Below, in pieces: positions 1 to 7,636 of a stretch of 64,000 nucleotides of DNA. The translations under genes and the position numbers were made by a program. Every line of letters begins with the position of its first letter. The first letter of the stretch is position 1. The notes below the pieces were generated by a model, which did no database searches, was not told where the DNA came from, and saw only the letters and a program-made list of their open reading frames with translations. The DNA is from Rhizobium rhizoryzae. GTDB taxonomy: Bacteria > Pseudomonadota > Alphaproteobacteria > Rhizobiales > Rhizobiaceae. The stretch spans positions 248,001-312,000 of the forward strand of contig NZ_CP049249.1 in the NCBI RefSeq assembly GCF_011046895.1. Reading direction: 5' to 3'.

Positions 1-212
1 TCTTTGCCGATTTCGGCGAACAGATCGACATTGAGGCCCGAATGCGTACCGGCATCAATGAAATCGAATGGCGCGAAAGCCGTCTCGGTACCGACCTTGA
101 GGGTCCCGGCTGCTTTTGCCTTTGCAAGGATATCTTCGGCGTGGGCACTCAGTGATGCGCCCAGGAAGAATGCGGCGCAGGCGGCCGCCTTGAGGAAATG
201 TCTTTTCAGCAT
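1..212 (-). CDS. Amino-acid-type ABC transporter substrate-binding protein (N-terminal part, truncated by window start)
   Basis: Reading leftwards from an ATG at 212, 70 codons are visible before the window ends. The first ~25 residues form a Sec-type signal peptide (MLKRHF start, hydrophobic AAACAAFFLGASL core, AHA-E cleavage region). The mature part then reads GTLKVGTETAFAPFDF, the typical first strand of family-3 (polar amino acid) solute-binding proteins, which open with a similar 'LrVGte..ypPfef' pattern. A GGGAG ribosome-binding sequence lies just upstream. The protein would be periplasmic and deliver a small ligand, probably an amino acid, to an ABC permease encoded beyond the window. 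Ligand and C-terminus cannot be judged. Confidence 0.8.
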   Translation of the reverse strand, partial: MLKRHFLKAAACAAFFLGASLSAHAEDILAKAKAAGTLKVGTETAFAPFDFIDAGTHSGLNVDLFAEIGK

Positions 213-572
213 GATGGTTGCTCCCGTTTTCGAGCTTGGTTGCCCGCAGCGCTGTTCCCCTCGGACCGATGTTTCCGGTCTCTTTTGACTATACAAATAG
301 AACGCTGGATTCGGTTCGTGTCAATGCTTTGTTTATAATATTTGCAGGACTAAATTTTGTGCAAATTCGGGATCTTCAAAGACGGGGTGAACCCTGCCTC
401 CGTCTCATGCAGCGAAACGGACACACCCGACCAAACTTTCGGCATGATGGCCTCGTAGGGGCATTTCAATCCGATTGGCTGCACGCACAAGACTTTGTAT
501 AGGTCCATTCTTTGAACCGTCTCGTGCTTCGGCCGTAAATCGGTTTGTGATGAGATCGATGAAACGCCGCCC
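213..572. promoter_or_regulatory. Divergent intergenic region with an ATTTGCA/TGCAAAT inverted repeat
   Basis: This 360-base gap separates the truncated binding-protein gene (minus) from the ABC-exporter-like gene (plus), so both promoters should lie here. The only clear structure is a perfect 7-bp inverted repeat, ATTTGCA at 340-346 and TGCAAAT at 360-366 with a 13-base spacer, in an AT-rich stretch. It has the shape of an operator, but no regulator can be assigned. I see no coding potential and no strong ribosome-binding site in front of the plus-strand ATG at 573. Confidence 0.4.
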
Positions 573-3293
573 ATGGAACGCAACCTACTACGCTATATCT
601 GGAAGCATACCCGGCGGCAGCAGGTGTTCATCCTGGCCATCGTGCTGCTTTCGATGGTGCCTTATTTCGCCGCGTTCGATTTGCCGAAGCAGATCATCAA
701 CGGCCCCATTCAGGGAAGCGGTTTCGAAACGGCGGACTCCACGGCGCTGTTCATGGAGTTCACCCTCGCGGTGCCCTTCACCGATCTGAGCTGGAGTTTC
801 GAGGGCTTCGAGCTGGATCGTATGTCCATGCTCATGGCCTTGAGCGGCGTCTTTCTGTTTCTTGTCATCGTCAACGGCCTCTTCAAATTCTACATCAACA
901 CCTACAAGGGTCGGCTGGGTGAAAGGCTGCTGAGACGAATCCGGTTCGAACTGGTGGATCGGGTTCTACGCTTTCCGCCCAGTGCCTTGAAACAGGCCCA
1001 TGGGGCTGAAGTCTCGACGATGGTCAAAGACGAGGTGGAGCCATTTGGTGGCTTTACCGGAGATGCTTTCGTCCAACCGGTCATGCTTGGCGGGCAGGCT
1101 GCTGCGGCGCTCTTCTTTATTTTTCTCCAGAATCTCGCGCTCGGGATGATTGCCTTCGTCATGGTTGCCATTCAGGTGGGCATCATTCCGAAAATGCGGC
1201 GTCGGTTGATTGATCTTGGACGTCAGCGGCAGATCACGGCGCGTCATCTTGCCGGCAAGGTTGGAGAAATCGTCGACGGCATCGATACGATCCACACATA
1301 TGACACGAGCAATTACGAGCGCGCGGATATCGCGCATCGGCTCGGCCATATCTACAAGATCCGGTATGAACTCTATCAGTGGAAGTTTCTCGTCAAATTC
1401 GTCAATAACTTCCTCTCCCAGCTGACCCCCTTCCTTTTCTATTCCATCGGCGGTTATTTCGCCCTCAAGGGATCGCTCGATGTTGGCCAGCTGGTTGCTG
1501 TCATCAACGCCTACAAAGATCTGCCAGGCCCTCTGAAGGAACTGATCGATTGGGATCAGTCACGCCAGGACGTTCAGGTCAAGTATGAGCAGGTTCTGGA
1601 ACAATTTGAGCCAGGACAACTCGTCGATCCGTCCCTGCATGAGGTGAAGCCCGTCACGCCTGCCTATGCGGGTACGGTTCTCGCGGCCCACAATCTGACG
1701 GTCATTGACGGAAGTGGCGCAAAGACCCTCGACAATGTGACGCTCAAGATCGAGCGTGGCGAAACCGTTGCCATCATCGACAATGCAGGCAACGGGGGCG
1801 AAAGCCTGGCGGAATCCTTTGCCCGTATTGTCTGGCCTGCCTCCGGGCGCGTTAGTCTTGGCGATGCCGATTTGCTGGAACTGCCGGAGGCTGTGTCGGG
1901 CCGCAAGGTCACCTATGCTTCGGCAGACAGCTATTTCTTTCATGGCAGCCTGAAAGACAATCTGCTTTATGGATTGAAGCACGCGCCGACGACGACCGTC
2001 TCTTATAGCGGCGAGGAAGCCACTCATCGCAACTGGGAGATCCGGGAGGCGGAACTAGCCGGGAATTGTGCGTTCGACCTCAATGCAGACTGGATAGATC
2101 GCCGGTCGACATCGGTCTTGCGCGGTTTTGACGACGATCTCAAACAGTCACTCATGCGCGCGCTCGATGCCGTTCAACTGACGCCGGATGTCATGGAGCT
2201 TGCTCTGCACTCCTATCTGGATCCGGAGGAAAACCCGGCGCTGGCGGGGCGGATCGTCGAGATGCGTCATTCCTTGAGAGAAACGCTTCAGGCTGAAGGG
2301 CTCTCGAACATTGTCGCCCATTTTGATCCGGCGGCCTATAACGCCGAAGCGACTGTTGCGGAAAACCTTCTGTTTGCTGCGACGCGCATTTCGTCCAGCG
2401 CCGACGGCGATGTGACGGAAAGCGAGTATCTGTTCGAGGTGCTCGAAGTCAGCGGTCTTTATGACATGCTCTATGAGATGGGTCTGAAGATCGCAGACGA
2501 TCTGGTCGAAATCTTCGCAGATCTGCCGCCGGAACATCCGTTCTTCCAGCAACTCGACCGCGTCAGTGCCGAGGACATCGCCAAGTATCAGCAGCTTTTG
2601 CAACGTATGCAGTCCCGCACCGGAGCAGGCATAACGGAAGAGGAGGCACGTTCCATCGTCCGCCTCAGTCTGCACTATGTCGAGCCGCGCTATCGCTTCG
2701 GTGTGTTGACGCAGGATATCATGGATGCGGTGGTGGCAGCGCGCGACAAATTCTACGCCAATCTGCCCGCGAACCTGCGGGACCGGATCGAGAGATATGA
2801 TCCACACCGCTACATGGCCGCGGCGACACTTCGAGAGAATGTGCTTTTCGGAAAGTTGTCTCATCGTGTTGCAGATGCTCCGGCGAAGATCAGGAAAATC
2901 GCTGGCGAAATCATGCGCGAGAAGGGATTGTTCGAGAGCTTCATCGCTCTTGGGTTGAACTTCGAGGTTGGAACGGGAGGGCGCCGATTGACCCTTACGC
3001 AGCGCCACAAGCTGAGCCTGGCCCGCGCGTTGGTGAGACGTTCCGATTTCTACATCTTCAACCGCGCTCTGCCGGGGTTGGACAGGCGCGTTCAGGAGGA
3101 AATCGTTAAGGCTGTTATTGATTTCCTGAAGGAACAGGACAATGATCCGACAGTCATTTGGGTTCTTTCTAACACTTCCCTGTCACGATTGTTTCATCGA
3201 GTGATTGTATTCGACCGCGGCACGGTCGCTGAGGACGGGACGTTCGAGGCGCTGGATCGAGACAGTGGAATATTCAGATCGTTGGTTGCCTGA
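573..3293 (+). CDS. ABC-exporter-like protein with fully degenerate, enlarged nucleotide-binding region
   Basis: 906 residues, against ~580-620 for a usual half-exporter. Residues ~15-340 form a membrane domain typical of ABC exporters (hydrophobic segments near 18-36, 86-105, 170-205, 275-300). The nucleotide-binding part (~365-906) keeps the fold pattern but has lost every catalytic motif. The Walker A position is AGNGGES (405-411), with Gly for Lys; the signature is LTLTQ (806-810) instead of LSGGQ; Walker B is FYIFNRALPGLD (826-837), with Asn-Arg for Asp-Glu; the H-loop His is Asn867. About 270 extra residues lie between the Q-loop and signature regions. The post-Q-loop motif occurs three times: HGSLKDNLLYG (457-467), AEATVAENLLF (591-601) and AAATLRENVLF (749-759). 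The frame is intact, so this is not simple decay. It is probably a membrane scaffold, sensor or non-hydrolytic partner rather than a classical exporter. A cyclic-nucleotide-binding protein follows 40 bases downstream. Confidence 0.85.
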   Translation: MERNLLRYIWKHTRRQQVFILAIVLLSMVPYFAAFDLPKQIINGPIQGSGFETADSTALFMEFTLAVPFTDLSWSFEGFELDRMSMLMALSGVFLFLVIVNGLFKFYINTYKGRLGERLLRRIRFELVDRVLRFPPSALKQAHGAEVSTMVKDEVEPFGGFTGDAFVQPVMLGGQAAAALFFIFLQNLALGMIAFVMVAIQVGIIPKMRRRLIDLGRQRQITARHLAGKVGEIVDGIDTIHTYDTSNYERADIAHRLGHIYKIRYELYQWKFLVKFVNNFLSQLTPFLFYSIGGYFALKGSLDVGQLVAVINAYKDLPGPLKELIDWDQSRQDVQVKYEQVLEQFEPGQLVDPSLHEVKPVTPAYAGTVLAAHNLTVIDGSGAKTLDNVTLKIERGETVAIIDNAGNGGESLAESFARIVWPASGRVSLGDADLLELPEAVSGRKVTYASADSYFFHGSLKDNLLYGLKHAPTTTVSYSGEEATHRNWEIREAELAGNCAFDLNADWIDRRSTSVLRGFDDDLKQSLMRALDAVQLTPDVMELALHSYLDPEENPALAGRIVEMRHSLRETLQAEGLSNIVAHFDPAAYNAEATVAENLLFAATRISSSADGDVTESEYLFEVLEVSGLYDMLYEMGLKIADDLVEIFADLPPEHPFFQQLDRVSAEDIAKYQQLLQRMQSRTGAGITEEEARSIVRLSLHYVEPRYRFGVLTQDIMDAVVAARDKFYANLPANLRDRIERYDPHRYMAAATLRENVLFGKLSHRVADAPAKIRKIAGEIMREKGLFESFIALGLNFEVGTGGRRLTLTQRHKLSLARALVRRSDFYIFNRALPGLDRRVQEEIVKAVIDFLKEQDNDPTVIWVLSNTSLSRLFHRVIVFDRGTVAEDGTFEALDRDSGIFRSLVA

Positions 3294-3332
3294 GGTGGAG
3301 GCAGCCGACGCGTGAAGGGGGCATGCGGCGCT

Positions 3333-3791
3333 ATGTTGCTGAGGGAAGAAGTTGAGCTACTGCGGAACATTCCGTACTTCAACCGGGTGGATCCATGTAA
3401 GCTGAAACTGCTGGCATTCGCCTCTCATCGCATATCCTACGAGCCCGGCGATATGATCTTTGCGCAAGGCGATGTTCCGGAAGCAACCTTCGTGCTCCTG
3501 AGCGGCAATGTCAGGTTGACCGCGTCCAGTCCATGCGGTCGGTGTGAAACGACGCAGGCGGAGCCAAACTCCATGCTGGGCGAGATGTGCCTTCTCTCCG
3601 ATCAGCCAAGAGCCATGACCGCAACTGCCTTGACGAATGTCGAAGCGCTCAAGATCGGTCGGGACTGCCTGCTGCGGCTCGTTTCCGACAATCCGAGAAT
3701 GAGTTTCGAAATTAGTCGCGTTCTCGCTGAAACTCTTCGCGATCGGATTGGCGGCTTGGGAAAGAGATTTTCCCAAGAGGCAATTCTTTAA
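3333..3791 (+). CDS. Stand-alone cyclic-nucleotide-binding domain protein
   Basis: 152 residues comprising a single cyclic-nucleotide-binding (Crp-type cNMP) domain with no DNA-binding helix-turn-helix. The beta-roll is visible (YEPGDMIFAQGD, then FVLLSGNVRL), and the phosphate-binding cassette reads GEMCLLSDQPRAMTA, keeping the Glu and Arg that contact cyclic nucleotide in the family. A C-terminal helix (MSFEISRVLAETLRDRI) ends the protein. I prefer the ATG at 3333; an in-frame GTG at 3312 would add seven residues. It lies directly after the degenerate ABC protein on the same strand, so the two probably form one transcription unit, and this protein may gate or report on that membrane protein. 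The ligand is not proven. Its stop overlaps the end of the convergent methyltransferase gene by four bases. Confidence 0.82.
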   Translation: MLLREEVELLRNIPYFNRVDPCKLKLLAFASHRISYEPGDMIFAQGDVPEATFVLLSGNVRLTASSPCGRCETTQAEPNSMLGEMCLLSDQPRAMTATALTNVEALKIGRDCLLRLVSDNPRMSFEISRVLAETLRDRIGGLGKRFSQEAIL

Positions 3792-4270
3792 CGCCGCCTG
3801 TAATGGAAATAGCGACCTTCCGCGATGCTGGGAAGGCGAGGAAGCAGTTCCAGGTCTGGATGATCGAGGGGCAGGCCGCTGACCGCCACTCCGCCATTTG
3901 CAAGCATGCCGGACACCATTTGCGGAAGCCATGTCAGGGTGATCGCATCCTTGTCATCATAGCCCGTGCCGATATCGGCATGCACCAGCGCAGCCTGTCG
4001 GCCAAGATAAGCCTGTCCCGTTTCCCGGATTTCGCCCTCCACAAAATCGTTCGCTGCGGGTGTCGCAGAGGCATGTGAAGCGAGCTTCCGGTCAAAGGCG
4101 ATGACACGCCGCCCGGGAAAATTCTCCCGCAAATGGCTGTAGGTTCTGCCATTGCCGAGGCCGATTTCGAAGACCTCGCCGGCTTCCGGCAAGACAAGGT
4201 TATCACGCACATGGTTCAACAGGTCCCGCTGGGCGCTCATGCGGTTGATGAAACTATCGAGTCTGCTCAA
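3788..4270 (-). CDS. Class I SAM-dependent methyltransferase
   Basis: About 160 residues. The SAM-binding motif I is clear (EVFEIGLGNGRTYSHL), followed by the acidic end of strand 2 (VIAFDR), with a later ALVHADIGTG segment and a GGVAVSGLPL strand. I chose the TTG start at 4270 because GGAG sits six bases before it; the first ATG is at 4240 and would shorten the protein by ten residues without losing a motif. The gene follows the nucleotide-sugar dehydrogenase by 16 bases and is probably co-transcribed. A glycan- or lipid-methylating role in this polysaccharide-type locus is inferred; the substrate is unknown. Confidence 0.75.
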   Translation of the reverse strand: MSRLDSFINRMSAQRDLLNHVRDNLVLPEAGEVFEIGLGNGRTYSHLRENFPGRRVIAFDRKLASHASATPAANDFVEGEIRETGQAYLGRQAALVHADIGTGYDDKDAITLTWLPQMVSGMLANGGVAVSGLPLDHPDLELLPRLPSIAEGRYFHYRRR

Positions 4271-4286
4271 GATTTTCTCCAGTCGA

Positions 4287-5630
4287 TCAGGCCTTGATGA
4301 CCTTGTCCGAGGAAATTCCTCGCCGCGCGTAGACGTTGCGAGTATCGATGATAAGCGGCGCCCATTGTTCAAGGCTCGCATAGTCGACGGAATCATGGTC
4401 GGTCGCGATCACAACCGCATCGAAAGCATCAACCGTCGTTTGATCGAGGCTCGCCGATTTGCGACCCTTCAGGTGGCCGTATTCGCGTGTTCTGGGAATC
4501 TCTTCGAGGTACGGATCGTGATATTCCACCTGCGCACCGCGCTCGAGGATCAACTCCATAAGGCGAAGGGAAGGGCTCTCGCGAATGTCCGGCACGTTCT
4601 TTTTGTAGGCCAATCCCATAATCAAAACGCGGGAGCGGCTGAGCGCCTTGCCAAGGCGACGGTCCAGCCCTTCGGCAAGCTTCTCCACCACGTAGCGTGG
4701 CATGGAGGTGTTGATCTCGCCCGCGAGCTCGATAAAGCGGGTTGGTTGTTCGAACTCGCGTGATTTCCATGTGAGGTAGAACGGATCGATCGGAATGCAG
4801 TGACCGCCAAGACCCGGACCCGGATAGAAAGGCATATAGCCGAACGGTTTGGTTTTGGCGGCCTCGATTACATCCCAGACATCGATACCCATTGCGTCGT
4901 AGACGAGCTTCAACTCGTTGACGAGGGCGATGTTGACGGCGCGGAAAATGTTTTCCGTCAACTTCACCGCCTCGGCTGTTCGCACGGAAGTAACGGGCAC
5001 GATCGTATCGACCACGGCGCCGTAGAAGGCTTTCATCATCTCACTGGCAAGCTCGCCATCGCCTGCAACGACCTTGGGTATGGTGGAGGTATTGAAGTCG
5101 CGATTGCCCGGGTCTTCCCGTTCAGGCGAATAGCCGAGAAAGAAATCTTCACCCGCCTTCAAGCCGGAGGCCTCCAGAATGGGACGCATGATCTCGTCGG
5201 TCGTTCCCGGATAGGTCGTTGACTCCAGAGCGATCAACTGGCCGGTGCGCAGCACTTTCGCGATCTGCCGACAGGTGTTTTCGACGAAACTCAAGTCTGG
5301 ATCACGATAACGCGTCAAGGGTGTCGGGACGCAGATCGCAATCACGTCGCATTCGGCAAGACGCCCAAAATCATCTGTCGCGGAAAAGCGGCCCGCGGTT
5401 CGCTCCGCAGCAAGAACGTCGCTCGGCACCGCCTCGATGTAGCTGTTGCCCGCGTCGATCCGTACCATTTTTTCGGCATCGATATCGAAACCAAGCGTCT
5501 GGAAGCCGGCGCGTGAAATGCTCATGGCCAGTGGCAGGCCAACATAGCCCAGACCGATAACGCCGGCCTTGATCGTCTTGGAGCGGATCGCGGTGACAAG
5601 AGGATGGTTCGCGATCTCTGCCTGACTCAA
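4287..5630 (-). CDS. UDP-sugar (probably UDP-N-acetyl-hexosamine) 6-dehydrogenase, WbpA/TviB type
   Basis: 447 residues. The N-terminal Rossmann domain has GLGYVGLP (26-33), the central part has the family PTPL and ESTTYPGTT motifs, and the catalytic cysteine lies in GGHCIPIDP (Cys278). The C-terminal UDP-binding domain contains GLAYKKNVPDIRESP. These enzymes oxidise a UDP-hexose or UDP-HexNAc to the uronic acid with two NAD+. The GGHCIPIDPFYL form is typical of the UDP-GlcNAc/UDP-ManNAc dehydrogenase branch, though UDP-glucose cannot be excluded. The start is TTG, with GGAG eight bases upstream. It supplies an acidic sugar precursor, fitting the surrounding glycosyltransferases. The plus-strand glycosyltransferase diverges 197 bases away. 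Confidence 0.88.
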   Translation of the reverse strand: MSQAEIANHPLVTAIRSKTIKAGVIGLGYVGLPLAMSISRAGFQTLGFDIDAEKMVRIDAGNSYIEAVPSDVLAAERTAGRFSATDDFGRLAECDVIAICVPTPLTRYRDPDLSFVENTCRQIAKVLRTGQLIALESTTYPGTTDEIMRPILEASGLKAGEDFFLGYSPEREDPGNRDFNTSTIPKVVAGDGELASEMMKAFYGAVVDTIVPVTSVRTAEAVKLTENIFRAVNIALVNELKLVYDAMGIDVWDVIEAAKTKPFGYMPFYPGPGLGGHCIPIDPFYLTWKSREFEQPTRFIELAGEINTSMPRYVVEKLAEGLDRRLGKALSRSRVLIMGLAYKKNVPDIRESPSLRLMELILERGAQVEYHDPYLEEIPRTREYGHLKGRKSASLDQTTVDAFDAVVIATDHDSVDYASLEQWAPLIIDTRNVYARRGISSDKVIKA

Positions 5631-5827
5631 GAGGTTTTCTCCGTGATGCTGCGATGTGGCGTGCGATGGTGCACGAAGCGCTTTTCCGTCGCGCTCAGTT
5701 GAGGTTCCATACCACCTGTGTCAAGGGTGCGGTAAAGGTTAGATAGGCAAGCACGGGCAGAAGCGCATCAATTAATTCTGATCGGCAGACTTGCAAAGAG
5801 TGGCATCCTCGTTCCTATCTCAGCACT

Positions 5828-6907
5828 ATGAAAATCGCTTTCTATGCTCCACTGAAATCGCCATACCATCCTGTTCCTTCGGGGGACCGCCTGATGGCGC
5901 GGCAGTTGATAAGGGCCTTGACCATAGCCGGTCATGAGGTGGACGTCGTTTCAGAACTGCGCAGTTATTCAGCGACGCCGGATATTGCGGAACAGCTTGC
6001 CATGGATGCGGGTAGGGAAATCGAGCGTATAGATACCCTATGGGCCGAGCAGGGGAAGCCAGACCTCTGGTTTTGCTATCATCCGTACTACAAGTCACCC
6101 GATCTCCTCGGACTGGAGCTATGCCGCGCCCATACTATCCCTTACGTGACTGCAGAATCATCCTACTCGCCGCGGCGCAATATCGGCAATTGGGCGCTTT
6201 CGCAGCAGCGGGTTCTTGACGGATTGAAGTTCGCAGCCGTCAACATCTGCCTGACCGAACGAGATCGACGGGGCATTCTGGATGCCGCTCCCGAGGCACG
6301 ATGCGAACGGCTGTCGCCCTTCATCGATGTGACTCCATTCCGCGACCTGACCCCTCAACCCGAACAGAGGCAAGTGATTACAGTCGCAATGATGCGCGAG
6401 GGCGACAAGCTCAGCAGCTATCGGGCGCTCGCCGCGGCGCTGCTGCTCATAAAGGACGAAGACTGGCGGCTGTCGATCATTGGTGACGGACCAGCAAGAG
6501 CGGAGGTTGAAGGCTGCTTTTCAGATTTTCCGTCAGCCCGGATATCGTTTCTCGGTCAATTGCAGCCGCAGCAGATTGCGGATCACCTGGCGCGCGCTTC
6601 CATCTACGTCTGGCCGGGGCATGGAGAGGCTTACGGCTTAGCCTATCTCGAGGCGCAGGCTGCGGGTGTGCCAGTCATCGCAGAAGAAACCGCTGGCGTG
6701 CCTGAAGTCGTATCTCACGGAGAGACCGGGCTGTTGACCAAATCTTCGGATCCTGAAGATTATGCAAATACCATTCGACTGCTCTTGAGGGATGACGATC
6801 TGCGTTCGAAACTGGCCGGAAACGCGCGGCACCGCGCCGAGCGTGTCCATTCCCTTGAGGCGGCTGCGGGCCGACTGGGTTCCATCCTTCGTTCCAATTT
6901 GAGGTAA
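5828..6907 (+). CDS. GT4-family glycosyltransferase
   Basis: 359 residues with a GT-B fold. The N-terminus shows MKIAFYAPLKSPYHPVPSGD, a typical glycine-bearing acceptor-side loop, and the C-terminal domain has a GDGP strand and the E-x7-E donor-binding pattern (GEAYGLAYLEAQAAGVPVI). No signal peptide or membrane segment is visible, so it acts in the cytoplasm or at the inner membrane face. It is followed after two bases by the NodB-like deacetylase, and the two form a small operon. Family GT4 retains anomeric configuration and usually uses UDP-, GDP- or ADP-sugars; donor and acceptor are unknown here. Confidence 0.88.
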   Translation: MKIAFYAPLKSPYHPVPSGDRLMARQLIRALTIAGHEVDVVSELRSYSATPDIAEQLAMDAGREIERIDTLWAEQGKPDLWFCYHPYYKSPDLLGLELCRAHTIPYVTAESSYSPRRNIGNWALSQQRVLDGLKFAAVNICLTERDRRGILDAAPEARCERLSPFIDVTPFRDLTPQPEQRQVITVAMMREGDKLSSYRALAAALLLIKDEDWRLSIIGDGPARAEVEGCFSDFPSARISFLGQLQPQQIADHLARASIYVWPGHGEAYGLAYLEAQAAGVPVIAEETAGVPEVVSHGETGLLTKSSDPEDYANTIRLLLRDDDLRSKLAGNARHRAERVHSLEAAAGRLGSILRSNLR

Positions 6908-6909
6908 GC

Positions 6910-7635
6910 ATGTTCGATACTTTATGGCGCGATCGTCTGGATCAACTGGCTGCCGAAGGTCGCACGCTGACGCTGTGGCTGCGTGATGACGATGCTGTGG
7001 ATGTTACGCCTGCTCTCGACCGGCTGCTGACGTTATGTGAACGCCATTCCGTTCCGCCAACGTTGGCGGTGATACCGGAAAAGACCGGGTTTCCGCTGGT
7101 TGAATATCTGGCGCGCTTCCCGACTGTTGAAGTTGCTGTGCATGGGTGGTCTCACCAGAGCTACTCGAAGCCGCCCGCAAAGAAGCAGGAACTCGGCAAC
7201 GACCGCCCGCTTCCGGTGATCTTGAACGAGATTCAGGCTGGCCTTGGCAAACTGCAGGCTCTGCATGGCCAACGTTTTGTTCCCATGATGGTGCCGCCGT
7301 GGAACCGGATTTCCTCCGAGATCGCCGAGCAATTGCCAAAGCTCGGCTACAGGTCTCTGTCTGTTTTTGGGCGCGAGACATCATCCCCGCTGCCGCTCCT
7401 CAATACGCATGTAGACATCATGAACTGGCGTGGCGTACGGGGCGGGAAAGATGCCGAAACAGTATATGAGGAGTTAGTTTCCTATCTCGATCAGCCCGTT
7501 CCTGCCTTGGGCCTGCTTACTCATCATCTCGTTCATGACGAGGCCGCGTGGAACTTTCTGGAGAATTTCCTGCGCATGACCGCTCAGCACAAGGCGTGCC
7601 AATGGCGCCGTGCGTCTCAACTCATGGCCAGTTGA
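6910..7635 (+). CDS. Polysaccharide-deacetylase-like (NodB homology) protein
   Basis: 241 residues. The NodB-type signature is visible: the first acidic motif LRDDDA near residue 26 and a metal-binding HGWSH (H-x3-H) near residue 78, followed by PPWNRI and a late LLTHH motif that resembles the family's final His strand. Such enzymes remove N- or O-acetyl groups from amino sugars in glycans using a divalent metal. There is no signal peptide, so a cytoplasmic step on a lipid-linked or nucleotide-linked intermediate is more likely than secretion. It is translated immediately after the GT4 gene. It ends one base before the convergent DXD glycosyltransferase gene. Confidence 0.82.
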   Translation: MFDTLWRDRLDQLAAEGRTLTLWLRDDDAVDVTPALDRLLTLCERHSVPPTLAVIPEKTGFPLVEYLARFPTVEVAVHGWSHQSYSKPPAKKQELGNDRPLPVILNEIQAGLGKLQALHGQRFVPMMVPPWNRISSEIAEQLPKLGYRSLSVFGRETSSPLPLLNTHVDIMNWRGVRGGKDAETVYEELVSYLDQPVPALGLLTHHLVHDEAAWNFLENFLRMTAQHKACQWRRASQLMAS

Positions 7636-7636
7636 T

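Noticed and set aside
2148..3008. Minus-strand open frame of 286 codons inside the degenerate ABC gene
   Set aside because: Considered because it overlaps the unusual inserted region, but the plus-strand protein continues smoothly through it and keeps ABC-like motifs on both sides; the antisense product has no recognisable feature.
573..3293. Interpretation of the degenerate ABC gene as a pseudogene
   Set aside because: No stop or frameshift in 906 codons, the fold pattern is kept, and substitutions are concentrated at the catalytic motifs; this looks like a maintained non-catalytic protein.
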